From Ceriagrion tenellum (Eukaryota > Arthropoda > Insecta > Odonata > Coenagrionidae), in contig OY720632.1 in NCBI GenBank assembly GCA_963169105.1, positions 620,001 through 684,000 of the forward strand: 64,000 nucleotides of DNA, given 5' to 3'. The position numbers were made by a program, and so were the translations under genes. Shown piece after piece: positions 38,956 to 51,414 of the stretch. Under the pieces are notes generated by a model that had not been told where the DNA came from, did not search any database, and worked only from the letters and a program-made list of their open reading frames with translations. The stretch's first letter is position 1. The number at the start of each line of letters is the position of its first letter.

Positions 38956-39997
38956 GTGCATCGAGAAAGCTCCAACGAAGCCTATCACTATCGCGTTCGA
39001 TGCCTATTCCCGAAAATTCTAGGATCGGTCTGTTTCCGCCACCGAAAACGTCCTCAAAATGACACCTTTTCCGGCCTTCAAACGCTCCTAACTCAAAAAG
39101 CACGCAACGCACGCGGACGTCGTCTCGTAATCAAGCACGTACCGACCACACGCGCATACACGTTCCACGCGAAGGAATCACATCCACTCGTTTTCACTAC
39201 ACGAAGGGGGCAACGATCAAAAATCCTAAGGTTAAAAACTTGCAAAATTTGCCGAAAATGGCAGAGTATAAAATTTATTAAAATCACGCGGAGCGACACT
39301 CGTGCATCGAGAAAGCTCCAACGAAGCCTATCACTATCGCGTTCGATGCCTATTCCCGAAAATTCTAGGATCGGTCTGTTTCCGCCGCCGAAAATGTCCT
39401 CAAAATGACACCTTTTCCGGCCTTCAAACGCTCCTAACTCAAAAAGCACGCAACGCACGCGGACGTCGTCTCGTAATCAAGCACGTACCGACCACACGCG
39501 CATACACGTTCCACGCGAAGGAATCACATCCACTCGTTTTCACTACACGAAGGGGGCAACGATCAAAAATCCTAAGGTTAAACACTTGCAAAATTTGCCG
39601 AAAATGGCAGAATATAAAATTTATTAAAAGCACGCGGAGCGACACCCGTGCATCGAGAAAGCTCCAACGAAGCCTATCACTATCGCGTTCGATGCCTATT
39701 CCCGAAAATTCTAGGATCGGTCTGTTTCGGCCACCGAAAACGTCCTCAAAATGACACCTTTTCCGGCCTTCAAACGCTCCTAACTCAAAAAGCACGCAAC
39801 GCACGCGGACGTCGTCTCGTAATCAAGCACGTACCGACCACACGCGCATACACGTTCCACGCGAAGGAATCACATCCACTCGTTTTCACTACACGAAGGG
39901 GGCAACGATCAAAAATCCTAAGGTTTGCTTGCAACTTGCAAAATTTGCCGAAAATGGCAGAATATAAAATTTATTAAAATCACGCGGAGCGACACCC
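38956..39997 (+). repeat. Three-monomer cassette, copy 7
   Basis: AAAAACTTGC in monomer 1; GAAAATGTCC and a private TTAAAAGCACG (about 39627) in monomer 2. Confidence 0.9.
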
Positions 39998-40950
39998 GTG
40001 CATCGAGAAAGCTCCAACGAAGCCTATCACTATCGCGTTCGATGCCTATTCCCGAAAATTCTAGGATCGGTCTGTTTCCGCCACCGAAAACGTCCTCAAA
40101 ATGACACCTTTTCCGGCCTTCAAACGCTCCTAACTCAAAAAGCACGCAACGCACGCGGACGTCGTCTCGTAATCAAGCACGTACCGATCACACGCGCATA
40201 CACGTTCCACGCGAAGGAATCACATCCACTCGTTTTCACTACACGAAGGGGGCAACGATCAATAATCCTAAGGTTAAACACTTGCAAAATTTGCCGAAAA
40301 TGGCAGAATATAAAATTTATTAAAATCACGCGCAGCGACACCCGTGCATCGAGAAAGTTCCAACGAAGCCTATCACTATCGCGTTCGATGCCTATTCCCG
40401 AAAATTCTAGGATCGGTCTGTTTCCGCCACCGAAAACGTCCTCAAAATGACACCTTTTCCGGCCTTCAAACGCTCCTAACTCAAAAAGCACGCTACGCAC
40501 GCGGACGTCGTCTCGTAATCAAGCACGTACCGACCACACGCGCATACACGTTCCACGCGAAGGAATCACATCCACACGTTTTCACTACACGAAACGGGCA
40601 ACGATCAAAAATCCTAAGGCTAAACACTTGCAAAATTTGCCGAAAATGGCAGAATATAAAATTTATTAAAATCACGCGGAGCGACTCCCGTGCATCGAGA
40701 AAGCTCAAACGAAGCCTATCACTATCGCGTTCGATGCCTATTCCCGAAAATTCTAGGATCGGTCTTTTTCGGCCACCGAAAACGTCCTCAAAATGACACC
40801 TTTACCGGCCTTCAAACGCTCCTAACTCAAAAAGCACGCAGCGCACGCGGACGTCGTCTCGTAATCAAGCACGTACCGACCACACGCGCATACACGTTCC
40901 ACGCGAAGGAATCACATCCACACGTTTTCACTACACGAAGGGGGCAACGA

Positions 40951-40973
40951 TCAAAAATCCAAAAATCCACTTG
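40951..40973 (+). repeat. Private rearrangement at the variable microsite
   Basis: CAAAAATCCAAAAATCCAC replaces the usual CAAAAATCCTAAGGTTAAACAC. AAAAATCC is now directly repeated and the monomer at 40690 is 343 bp. The pattern suggests slippage or template switching on AAAATCC. Confidence 0.85.
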
Positions 40974-41378
40974 CAAAATTTGCCGAAAATGGCAGAATAT
41001 AAAATTTATTAAAATCACGCGGAGCGACACCCGTGCATCGAGAAAGCTCCAACGAAGCCTATCACTATCGCGTTCGATGCCTATTCCCGAAAATTCTAGG
41101 ATCGGTCTGTTTCGGCCACCGAAAACGTCCTCAAAATGACACCTTTACAGGCCTTCAAACGCTCCTAACTCAAAAAGCACGCAACGCACGCGGACGTCGT
41201 CTCGTAATCAAGCACGTACCTACCACACGCGCATACACGTTCCACGCGAAGGAATCACATCCACACGTTTTCACTACACGAAGGGGGCAACGATCAAAAA
41301 TCCTAAGGTTAAACACTTGCAAAATTTGCCGAAAATGGCAGAATATAAAATTTATTAAAATCACGCGGAGCGACACCC

Positions 41379-42420
41379 GTGCATCGAGAAAGCTCCAACG
41401 AAGCCTATCACTATCGCGTTCGATGCCTATTCCCGAAAATTCTAGGATCGGTCTGTTTCCGCCACCGAAAACGTCCTCAAAATGACACCTTTTCCGGCCT
41501 TCAAACGCTCCTAACTCAAAAAGCACGCAACGCACGCGGACGTCGTCTCGTAATCAAGCACGTACCGACCACACGCGCATACACGTTCCACGCGAAGGAA
41601 TCACATCCACTCGTTTTCACTACACGAAGGGGGCAACGATCAAAAATCCTAAGGTTAAACACTTGCAAAATTTGCCGAAAATGGCAGAGTATAAAATTTA
41701 TTAAAATCACGCGGAGCGACACTCGTGCATCGAGAAAGCTCCAACGAAGCCTATCACTATCGCGTTCGATGCCTATTCCCGAAAATTCTAGGATCGGTCT
41801 GTTTCCGCCGCCGAAAACGTCCTCAAAATGACACCTTTTCCGGCCTTCAAACGCTCCTAACTCAAAAAGCACGCAACGCACGCGGACGTCGTCTCGTAAT
41901 CAAGCACGTACCGACCACACGCGCATACACGTTCCACGCGAAGGAATCACATCCACTCGTTTTCACTACACGAAGGGGGCAACGATCAAAAATCCTAAGG
42001 TTAAACACTTGCAAAATTTGCCGAAAATGGCAGAATATAAAATTTATTAAAATCACGCGGAGCGACACCCGTGCATCGAGAAAGCTCCAACGATGCCTAT
42101 CACTATCGCGTTCGATGCCTATTCCCGAAAATTCTAGGATCGGTCTGTTTCGGCCACCGAAAACGTCCTCAAAATGACACCTTTTCCGGCCTTCAAACGC
42201 TCCTAACTCAAAAAGCACGCAACGCACGCGGACGTCGTCTCGTAATCAAGCACGTACCGACCACACGCGCATACACGTTCCACGCGAAGGAATCACATCC
42301 ACTCGTTTTCACTACACGAAGGGGGCAACGATCAAAAATCCTAAGGTTTGCTTGCAACTTGCAAAATTTGCCGAAAATGGCAGAATATAAAATTTATTAA
42401 AATCACGCGGAGCGACACCC
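41379..42420 (+). repeat. Three-monomer cassette, copy 8
   Basis: AAACACTTGC in monomer 1; AACGATGCC in monomer 3. Seven monomers after copy 7. Confidence 0.9.
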
Positions 42421-43458
42421 GTGCATCGAGAAAGCTCCAACGAAGCCTATCACTATCGCGTTCGATGCCTATTCCCGAAAATTCTAGGATCGGTCTGTTT
42501 CCGCCACCGAAAACGTCCTCAAAATGACACCTTTTCCGGCCTTCAAACGCTCCTAACTCAAAAAGCACGCAACGCACGCGGACGTCGTCTCGTAATCAAG
42601 CACGTACCGACCACACGCGCATACACGTTCCACGCGAAGGAATAGCATCCACTCGTTTTCACTACACGAAGGGGGCAACGATCAAAAATCCTAAGGTTAA
42701 ACACTTGCAAAATTTGCCGAAAATGGCAGAATATAAAATTTATTAAAATCACGCGGAGCGACACCCGTGCATCGAGAAAGCTCCAACGAAGCCTATCACT
42801 ATCGCGTTCGATGCCTATTCCCGAAAATTCTAGGATCGGTCTGTTTCGGCCACCGAAAACGTCCTCAAAATGACACCTTTTCCGGCCTTCAAACGCTCCT
42901 AACTCAAAAAGCACGCAACGCACGCGGACGTCGTCTCGTAATCAAGTACGTACCGATCACACGCGCATACACGTTCCACGCGAAGGAATCACATCCACTC
43001 GTATTCACTACACGAAGGGGGCAACGATCAATAATCCTAAGGTTAAACACTTGCAAAATTTGCCGAAAATGGCAGAATATAAAATTTATTAAAATCACGC
43101 GCAGCGACACCCGTGCATCGAGAAAGTTCCAACGAAGCCTATCACTATCGCGTTCGATGCCTATTCCCGAAAATTCTAGGATCGGTCTGTTTCCGCCACC
43201 GAAAACGTCCTCAAAATGACACCTTTTCCGGCCTTCAAACGCTCCTAACTCAAAAAGCACGCTACGCACGCGGACGTCGTCTCGTAATCAAGCACGTACC
43301 GACCACACGCGCATACACGTTCCACGCGAAGGAATCACATCCACACGTTTTCAGTACACGAAGGGGGCAACGATCAAAAATCCTAAGGTTAAACACTTGC
43401 AAAATTTGCCGAAAATGGCAGAATATAAAATTTATTAAAATCACGCGGAGCGACTCCC

Positions 43459-44495
43459 GTGCATCGAGAAAGCTCCAACGAAGCCTATCACTATCGCGTT
43501 CGATGCCTATTCCCGAAATTCTAGGATCGGTCTGTTTCGGCCACCGAAAACGTCCTCAAAATGACACCTTTACCGGCCTTCAAACGCTCCTAACTCAAAA
43601 AGCACGCAGCGCACGCGGACGTCGTCTCGTAATCAAGCACGTACCGACCACACGCGCATACACGTTCCACGCGAAGGAATCACATCCACACGTTTTCACT
43701 ACACGAAGGGGGCAACGATCAAAAATCCTAAGGTTAAACACTTGCAAAATTTGCCGAAAATGGCAGAATATAAAATTTATTAAAATCACGCGGAGCGACA
43801 CCCGTGCATCGAGAAAGCTCCAACGAAGCCTATCACTATCGCGTTCGATGCCTATTCCCGAAAATTCTAGGATCGGTCTGTTTCCGCCACCGAAAACGTC
43901 CTCAAAATGACACCTTTTCCGGCCTTCAATCGCTCCTAACTCAAAAAGCACGCTACGCACGCGGACGTCGTCTCGTAATCAAGCACGTACCGACCACACG
44001 CGCATACACGTTCCACGCGAAGGAATCACATCCACACGTTTTCACTACACGAAGGGGGCAACGATCAAAAATCCTAAGGTTAAACACTTGCAAAATTTGC
44101 CGAAAATGGCAGAATATAAAATTTATTAAAATCACGCGCAGCGACACCCGTGCATCGAGAAAGCTCCAACGAAGCCTATCACTATCGCGTTCGATGCCTA
44201 TTCCCGAAAATTCTAGGATCGGTCTGTTTCCGCCACCGAAAACGTCCTCAAAATGACACCTTTTCCGGCCTTCAAACGCTCCTAACTCAAAAAGCACGCT
44301 ACGCACGCGGACGTCGTCTCGTAATCAAGCACGTACCGACCACACGCGCATACACGTTCCACGCGAAGGAATCACATCCACACGTTTTCACTACACGAAG
44401 GGGGCAACGATCAAAAATCCTAAGGTTAAACACTTGCAAAATTTGCCGAAAATGGCAGAATATACAATTTATTAAAATCACGCGCAGCGACACCC
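43459..44495 (+). repeat. Three-monomer block, copy 1 of 3 (6923-bp offset family)
   Basis: The first monomer has CTTTACCGG and GCAGCGCACG and a one-base deletion CCCGAAATTC (about 43516). The second has TTCAATCGC and CGCTACGC, and the third has CGCTACGC and TATACAATTT. The same series recurs at 50382 and 57304. Confidence 0.85.
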
Positions 44496-46225
44496 GTGCA
44501 TCGAGAAAGCTCCAACGAAGCCTATCACTATCGCGTTCGATGCCTATTCCCGAAAATTCTAGGATCGGTCTGTTTCCGCCACCGAAAACGTCCTCAAAAT
44601 GACACCTTTTCCGGCCTTCAAACGCTCCTAACTCAAAAAGCACGCTACGCACGCGGACGTCGTCTCGTAATCAAGCACGTACCGACCACACGCGCATACA
44701 CGTTACACGCGAAGGAATCACATCCACACGTTTTCACTACACGAAGGGGGCAACGATCAAAAATCCTAAGGTTAAACACTTGCAAAATTTGCCGAAAATG
44801 GCAGAATATAAAATTTATTAAAATCACGCGGAGCGACTCCAGTGCATCGAGAAAGCTCCAACGAAGCCTATCACTATCGCGTTCGATGCCTATTCCCGAA
44901 AATTCTAATATAGGTCTGTTTCCGCCACCGAAAACGTCCTCAAAATGACACCTTTTCCGGCCTTCAAACGCTCCTAACTCAAAAAGCACGCAACGCACGC
45001 GGACGTCGTCTCGTAATCAAGCACGTACCGACCACACGCGCATAAACGTTCCACGCGAAGGAATCACATCCACTCGTTTTCACTACACGAAGGGGGCAAC
45101 GATCAAAAATCCTAAGGTTAAACACTTGCAAAATTTGCCGAAAATGGCAGAGTATAAAATTTATTAAAATCACGCGGAGCGACACTCGTGCATCGAGAAA
45201 GCTCCAACGAAGCCTATCACTATCGCGTTCGATGCCTATTCCCGAAAATTCTAGGATCGGTCTGTTTCCGCCACCGAAAACGTCCTCAAAATGACACCTT
45301 TTCCGGCCTTCAAACGCTCCTAACTCAAAAAGCACGCAACGCACGCGGACGTCGTCTCGTAATCAAGCACGTACCGACCACACGCGCATACACGTTCCTC
45401 GCGAAGGAATCACATCCACTCGTTTTCACTACACGAAGGGGGCAACGATCAAAAATCCTAAGGTTAAACAATTGCAAAATTTGCCGAAAATGGCAGAATA
45501 TAAAATTTATTAAAATCACGCGGAGCGACACCCGTACATCGAGAAAGCTCCAACGAAGCCTATCACTATCGCGTTCGATGCCTATTCCCGAAAATTCTAG
45601 GATCGGTCTGTTTCCGCCACCGAAAACGTCCTCAAAATGACACCTTTTCCGGCCTTCAAACGCTCCTAACTCAAAAAGCACGCAACGCACGCGGACGTCG
45701 TCTCGTAATCAAGCACGTACCGACCACACGCGCATAAACGTTCCACGCGAAGGAATCACATCCACACGTTTTCACTACACGAAGGGGGCAACGATCAAAA
45801 ATCCTAAGGTTAAACACTTGCAAAATTTGCCGAAAATGGCAGAATATAAAATTTATTAAAATCACGCGGAGCGACACCCGTGCATCGAGAAAGCTCCAAC
45901 GAAGCCTATCACTATCGCGTTCGATGCCTATTCCCGAAAATTCTAGGATCGGTCTGTTTCGGCCACCGAAAACGTCCTCAAAATGACACCTTTTCCGGCC
46001 TTCAAACGCTCCTAACTCAAAAAGCACGCAACGCACGCGGACGTCGTCTCGTAATCAAGCACGTACCGACCACACGCGCATACACGTTCCACGCGAAGGA
46101 ATCACATCCACACGTTTTCACTACACGAAGGGGGCAACGATCAAAAATCCTAAGGTTAAACACTTGCAAAATTTGCCGAAAATGGCAGAATATACAATTT
46201 ATTAAAATCACGCGCAGCGACACCC
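44496..46225 (+). repeat. Five-monomer unit, copy 1 of 1730-bp tandem duplication
   Basis: Monomers 44496, 44842, 45188, 45534 and 45880, all 346 bp, are followed at once by a second copy. Shared marks are GACTCCAGTGCATCG with TTCTAATATAGG (44842), CATAAACG, GTTCCTCGCG (45188), AACAATTGC, GTACATCG at the phase point (45534), and TATACAATTTATT at the end of 45880. CGTTACACG (about 44703) is private to this copy. Confidence 0.92.
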
Positions 46226-47955
46226 GTGCATCGAGAAAGCTCCAACGAAGCCTATCACTATCGCGTTCGATGCCTATTCCCGAAAATTCAAGGATCGGTC
46301 TGTTTCCGCCACCGAAAACGTCCTCAAAATGACACCTTTTCCGGCCTTCAAACGCTCCTAACTCAAAAAGCACGCTACGCACGCGGACGTCGTCTCGTAA
46401 TCAAGCACGTACCGACCACACGCGCATACACGTTCCACGCGAAGGAATCACATCCACACGTTTTCACTACACGAAGGGGGCAACGATCAAAAATCCTAAG
46501 GTTAAACACTTGCAAAATTTGCCGAAAATGGCAGAATATAAAATTTATTAAAATCACGCGGAGCGACTCCAGTGCATCGAGAAAGCTCCAACGAAGCCTA
46601 TCACTATCGCGTTCGATGCCTATTCCCGAAAATTCTAATATAGGTCTGTTTCCGCCACCGAAAACGTCCTCAAAATGACACCTTTTCCGGCCTTCAAACG
46701 CTCCTAACTCAAAAAGCACGCAACGCACGCGGACGTCGTCTCGTAATCAAGCACGTACCGACCACACGCGCATAAACGTTCCACGCGAAGGAATCACATC
46801 CACTCGTTTTCACTACACGAAGGGGGCAACGATCAAAAATCCTAAGGTTAAACACTTGCAAAATTTGCCGAAAATGGCAGAGTATAAAATTTATTAAAAT
46901 CACGCGGAGCGACACTCGTGCATCGAGAAAGCTCCAACGAAGCCTATCACTATCGCGTTCGATGCCTATTCCCGAAAATTCTAGGATCGGTCTGTTTCCG
47001 CCACCGAAAACGTCCTCAAAATGACACCTTTTCCGGCCTTCAAACGCTCCTAACTCAAAAAGCACGCAACGCACGCGGACGTCGTCTCGTAATCAAGCAC
47101 GTACCGACCACACGCGCATACACGTTCCTCGCGAAGGAATCACATCCACTCGTTTTCACTACACGAAGGGGGCAACGATCAAAAATCCTAAGGTTAAACA
47201 ATTGCAAAATTTGCCGAAAATGGCAGAATATAAAATTTATTAAAATCACGCGGAGCGACACCCGTACATCGAGAAAGCTCCAACGAAGCCTATCACTATC
47301 GCGTTCGATGCCTATTCCCGAAAATTCTAGGATCGGTCTGTTTCCGCCACCGAAAACGTCCTCAAAATGACACCTTTTCCGGCCTTCAAACGCTCCTAAC
47401 TCAAAAAGCACGCAACGCACGCGGACGTCGTCTCGTAATCAAGCACGTACCGACCACACGCGCATAAACGTTCCACGCGAAGGAATCACATCCACACGTT
47501 TTCACTACACGAAGGGGGCAACGATCAAAAATCCTAAGGTTAAACACTTGCAAAATTTGCCGAAAATGGCAGAATATAAAATTTATTAAAATCACGCGGA
47601 GCGACACCCGTGCATCGAGAAAGCTCCAACGAAGCCTATCACTATCGCGTTCGATGCCTATTCCCGAAAATTCTAGGATCGGTCTGTTTCGGCCACCGAA
47701 AACGTCCTCAAAATGACACCTTTTCCGGCCTTCAAACGCTCCTAACTCAAAAAGCACGCAACGCACGCGGACGTTGTCTCGTAATCAAGCACGTACCGAC
47801 CACACGCGCATACACGTTCCACGCGAAGGAATCACATCCACACGTTTTCACTACACGAAGGGGGCAACGATCAAAAATCCTAAGGTTAAACACTTGCAAA
47901 ATTTGCCGAAAATGGCAGAATATACAATTTATTAAAATCACGCGCAGCAACACCC
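46226..47955 (+). repeat. Five-monomer unit, copy 2 of 1730-bp tandem duplication
   Basis: Partner of 44496-46225. Private changes are TTCAAGG (about 46289), GACGTTGTC (about 47775) and GCAGCAACACC (about 47947). It is also the left part of a larger block copied to 51415 onward. Confidence 0.92.
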
Positions 47956-48997
47956 GTGCATCGAGAAAGCTCCAACGAAGCCTATCACTATCGCGTTCGA
48001 TGCCTATTCCCGAAAATTCTAGGATCGGTCTGTTTCCGCCACCGAAAACGTCCTCAAAATGACACCTTTTCCGGCCTTCAAACGCTCCTAACTCAAAAAG
48101 CACGCAACGCACGCGGACGTCGTCTCGTAATTAAGCACGTACCGACCACACGCGCATACACGTTCCACGCGAAGGAATCACATCCACTCGTTTTCACTAC
48201 ACGAAGGGGGCAACGATCAAAAATCCTAAGGTTAAACACTTGCAAAATTTGCCGAAAATGGCAGAGTATAAAATTTATTAAAATCACGCGGAGCGACACT
48301 CGTGCATCGAGAAAGCTCCAACGAAGCCTATCACTATCGCGTTCGATCCCTATTCCCGAAAATTCTAGGATCGGTCTGTTTCCGCCGCCGAAAACGTCCT
48401 CAAAATGACACCTTTTCCGGCCTTCAAACGCTCCTAACTCAAAAAGCACGCAACGCACGCGGACGTCGTCTCGTAATCAAGCACGTACCGACCACACGCG
48501 CATACACGTTCCACGCGAAGGAATCACATCCACTCGTTTTCACTACACGAAGGGGGCAACGATCAAAAATCCTAAGGTTAAACACTTGCAAAATTTGCCG
48601 AAAATGGCAGAATATAAAATTTATTTAAATCACGCGGAGCGACACCCGTGCATCGAGAAAGCTCCAACGAAGCCTATCACTATCGCGTTCGATGCCTATT
48701 CCCGAAAATTCTAGGATCGGTCTGTTTCGGCCACCGAAAACGTCCTCAAAATGACACCTTTTCCGGCCTTCAAACGCTCCTAACTCAAAAAGCACGCAAC
48801 GCACGCGGACGTCGTCTCGTAATCAAGCACGTACCGACCACACGCGCATACACGTTCCACGCGAAGGAATCACATCCACTCGTTTTCACTACAAGAAGGG
48901 GGCAACGATCAAAAATCCTAAGGTTTGCTTGCAACTTGCAAAATTTGCCGAAAATGGCAGAATATAAAATTTATTAAAATCACGCGGAGCGACACCC
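47956..48997 (+). repeat. Three-monomer cassette, copy 9
   Basis: AAACACTTGC in monomer 1, with a private GTAATTAAGC (about 48131). TTCGATCCC near 48347 in monomer 2 is also private. ACAAGAAGG (48894) in monomer 3 is shared with copy 10. Confidence 0.9.
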
Positions 48998-50035
48998 GTG
49001 CATCGAGAAAGCTCCAACGAAGCCTATCACTATCGCGTTCGATGCCTATTCCCGAAAATTCTAGGATCGGTCTGTTTCCGCCACCGAAAACGTCCTCAAA
49101 ATGACACCTTTTCCGGCCTTCAAACGCTCCTAACTCAAAAAGCACGCAACGCACGCGGACGTCGTCTCGTAATCAAGCACGTACCGACCACACGCGCATA
49201 CACGTTCCACGCGAAGGAATCACATCCACTCGTTTTCACTACACGAAGGGGGCAACGATCAAAAATCCTAAGGTTAAACACTTGCAAAATTTGCCGAAAA
49301 TGGCAGAATATAAAATTTATTAAAATCACGCGGAGCGACACCCGTGCATCGAGAAAGCTCCAACGAAGCCTATCACTATCGCGTTCGATGCCTATTCCCG
49401 AAAATTCTAGGATCGGTCTGTTTCCGCCACCGAAAACGTCCTCAAAATGACACCTTTTCCGGCCTTCAAACGCTCCTAACTCAAAAAGCACGCAACGCAC
49501 GCGGACGTCGTCTCGTAATCAAGCACGTACCGATCACACGCGCATACACGTTCCACGCGAAGGAATCACATCCACTCGTATTCACTACACGAAGGGGGCA
49601 ACGATCAATAATCCTAAGGTTAAACACTTGCAAAATTTGCCGAAAATGGCAGAATATAAAATTTATTAAAATCACGCGCAGCGACACCCGTGCATCGAGA
49701 AAGTTCCAACGAAGCCTATCACTATCGCGTTCGATGCATATTCCCGAAAATTCTAGGATCGGTCTGTTTCCGCCACCGAAAACGTCCTCAAAATGACACC
49801 TTTTCCGGCCTTCAAACGCTCCTAACTCAAAAAGCACGCAACGCACGCGGACGTCGTCTCGTAATCAAGCACGTACCGACCACACGCGCATACACGTTCC
49901 ACGCGAAGGAATCACATCCACTCGTTTTCACTACACGAAGGGGGCAACGATCAAAAATCCTAAGGTTAAACACTTGCAAAAATTGCCGAAAATGGCAGAA
50001 TATAAAATTTATTAAAATCACGCGGAGCGACACCC

Positions 50036-50435
50036 GTGCATCGAGAAAGCTCCAACGAAGCCTATCACTATCGCGTTCGATGCCTATTCCCGAAAATTCT
50101 AGGATCGGTCTGTTTCCGCCACCGAAAACGTCCTCAAAATGACACCTTTTCCGGCCTTCAAACGCTCCTAACTCAAAAAGCACGCAACGCACGCGGACGT
50201 CGTCTCGTAATCAAGCACGTACCGACCACACGCGCATACACGTTCCACGCGAAGGAATCACATCCACTCGTTTTCACTACACGAAGGGGGCAACGATCAA
50301 AAATCCTAAGGTTAAAAACTTGCAAAATTTGCCGAAAATGGCAGAGTATAAAATTTATTAAAATCACGCGGAGCGACACTCGTGCATCGAGAAAGCTCCA
50401 ACGAAGCCTATCACTATCGCGTTCGATGCCTATTC
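50036..50435 (+). repeat. Incomplete cassette, cut at a duplication breakpoint
   Basis: A gagtat monomer with AAAAACTTGC is followed by GACACTCGTGC, as in a cassette. The next monomer switches within about 55 bases to the CCCGAAATTC / CTTTACCGG type. The partner at 55225 continues as a full cassette, so the exchange point lies inside monomer 50382, near 50435. Confidence 0.78.
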
Positions 50436-51414
50436 CCGAAATTCTAGGATCGGTCTGTTTCGGCCACCGAAAACGTCCTCAAAATGACACCTTTACCGGC
50501 CTTCAAACGCTCCTAACTCAAAAAGCACGCAGCGCACGCGGACGTCGTCTCGTAATCAAGCACGTACCGACCACACGCGCATACACGTTCCACGCGAAGG
50601 AATCACATCCACACGTTTTCACTACACGAAGGGGGCAACGATCAAAAATCCTAAGGTTAAACACTTGCAAAATTTGCCGAAAATGGCAGAATATAAAATT
50701 TATTAAAATCACGCGGAGCGACACCCGTGCATCGAGAAAGCTCCAACGAAGCCTATCACTATCGCGTTCGATGCCTATTCCCGAAAATTCTAGGATCGGT
50801 CTGTTTCCGCCACCGAAAACGTCCTCAAAATGACACCTTTTCCGGCCTTCAATCGCTCCTAACTCAAAAAGCACGCTACGCACGCGGACGTCGTCTCGTA
50901 ATCAAGCACGTACCGACCACACGCGCATGTTCCACGCGAAGGAATCACATCCACACGTTTTCACTACACGAAGGGGGCAACGATCAAAAATCCTAAGGTT
51001 AAACACTTGCAAAATTTGCCGAAAATGGCAGAATATAAAATTTATTAAAATCACGCGCAGCGACACCCGTGCATCGAGAAAGCTCCAACGAAGCCTATCA
51101 CTATCGCGTTCGATGCCTATTCCCGAAAATTCTAGGATCGGTCTGTTTCCGCCACCGAAAACGTCCTCAAAATGACACCTTTTCCGGCCTTCAAACGCTC
51201 CTAACTCAAAAAGCACGCTACGCACGCGGACGTCGTCTCGTAATCAAGCACGTACCGACCACACGCGCATACACGTTCCACGCGAAGGAATCACATCCAC
51301 ACGTTTTCACTACACGAAGGGGGCAACGATCAAAAATCCTAAGGTTAAACACTTGCAAAATTTGCCGAAAATGGCAGAATATACAATTTATTAAAATCAC
51401 GCGCAGCGACACCC
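50382..51414 (+). repeat. Three-monomer block, copy 2 of 3 (6923-bp offset family)
   Basis: Shares the one-base CCCGAAATTC deletion (about 50438) with copy 1. It adds a 4-bp deletion, GCGCATGTTCC for GCGCATACACGTTCC (about 50927), which copy 3 also has. This copy therefore carries marks of both the others. Confidence 0.85.

Larger units (their letters stand above)
30990..39647 (+). repeat. Long-range related block, copy 2 (partner 9192-16464)
   Basis: Collinear with 9192-16464 apart from whole-monomer differences. One example is the three-monomer cassette at 32374-33415, which has no counterpart at that place upstream. Another is a monomer pair at 37226 and 37572 that corresponds to a single monomer (14040) combining features of both. 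The copies look older than the 13-monomer and 5189-bp-offset duplications. Confidence 0.8.
46226..50435 (+). repeat. About 12-monomer block, copy 1 of 5189-bp-offset duplication
   Basis: Aligned starts all differ by 5189: 46226/51415, 46918/52107, 47610/52799, 48302/53491, 48648/53837, 49344/54533, 49690/54879 and 50036/55225. Shared rare marks include ACAAGAAGG (48894 and 54083), GTATTCAC (about 49579 and 54768) and GATGCATATTCC (about 49736 and 54925). The match ends near 50435, where this copy has a one-base deletion (CCCGAAATTC) and continues as a different monomer type. The offset equals 15 monomers. Confidence 0.9.

Noticed and set aside
43113..43910. A 265-codon frame spanning two monomers (and the same at 50036-50833)
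   Set aside because: It exists only because a one-base deletion (CCCGAAATTC) joins the frames of adjacent repeats. It is a by-product of the shared indel, not a gene.
50927..51175. A frame with a true ATG at 50927 (and at 57850)
   Set aside because: The ATG is created by a 4-bp deletion, GCGCATGTTCC. The rest is ordinary satellite.
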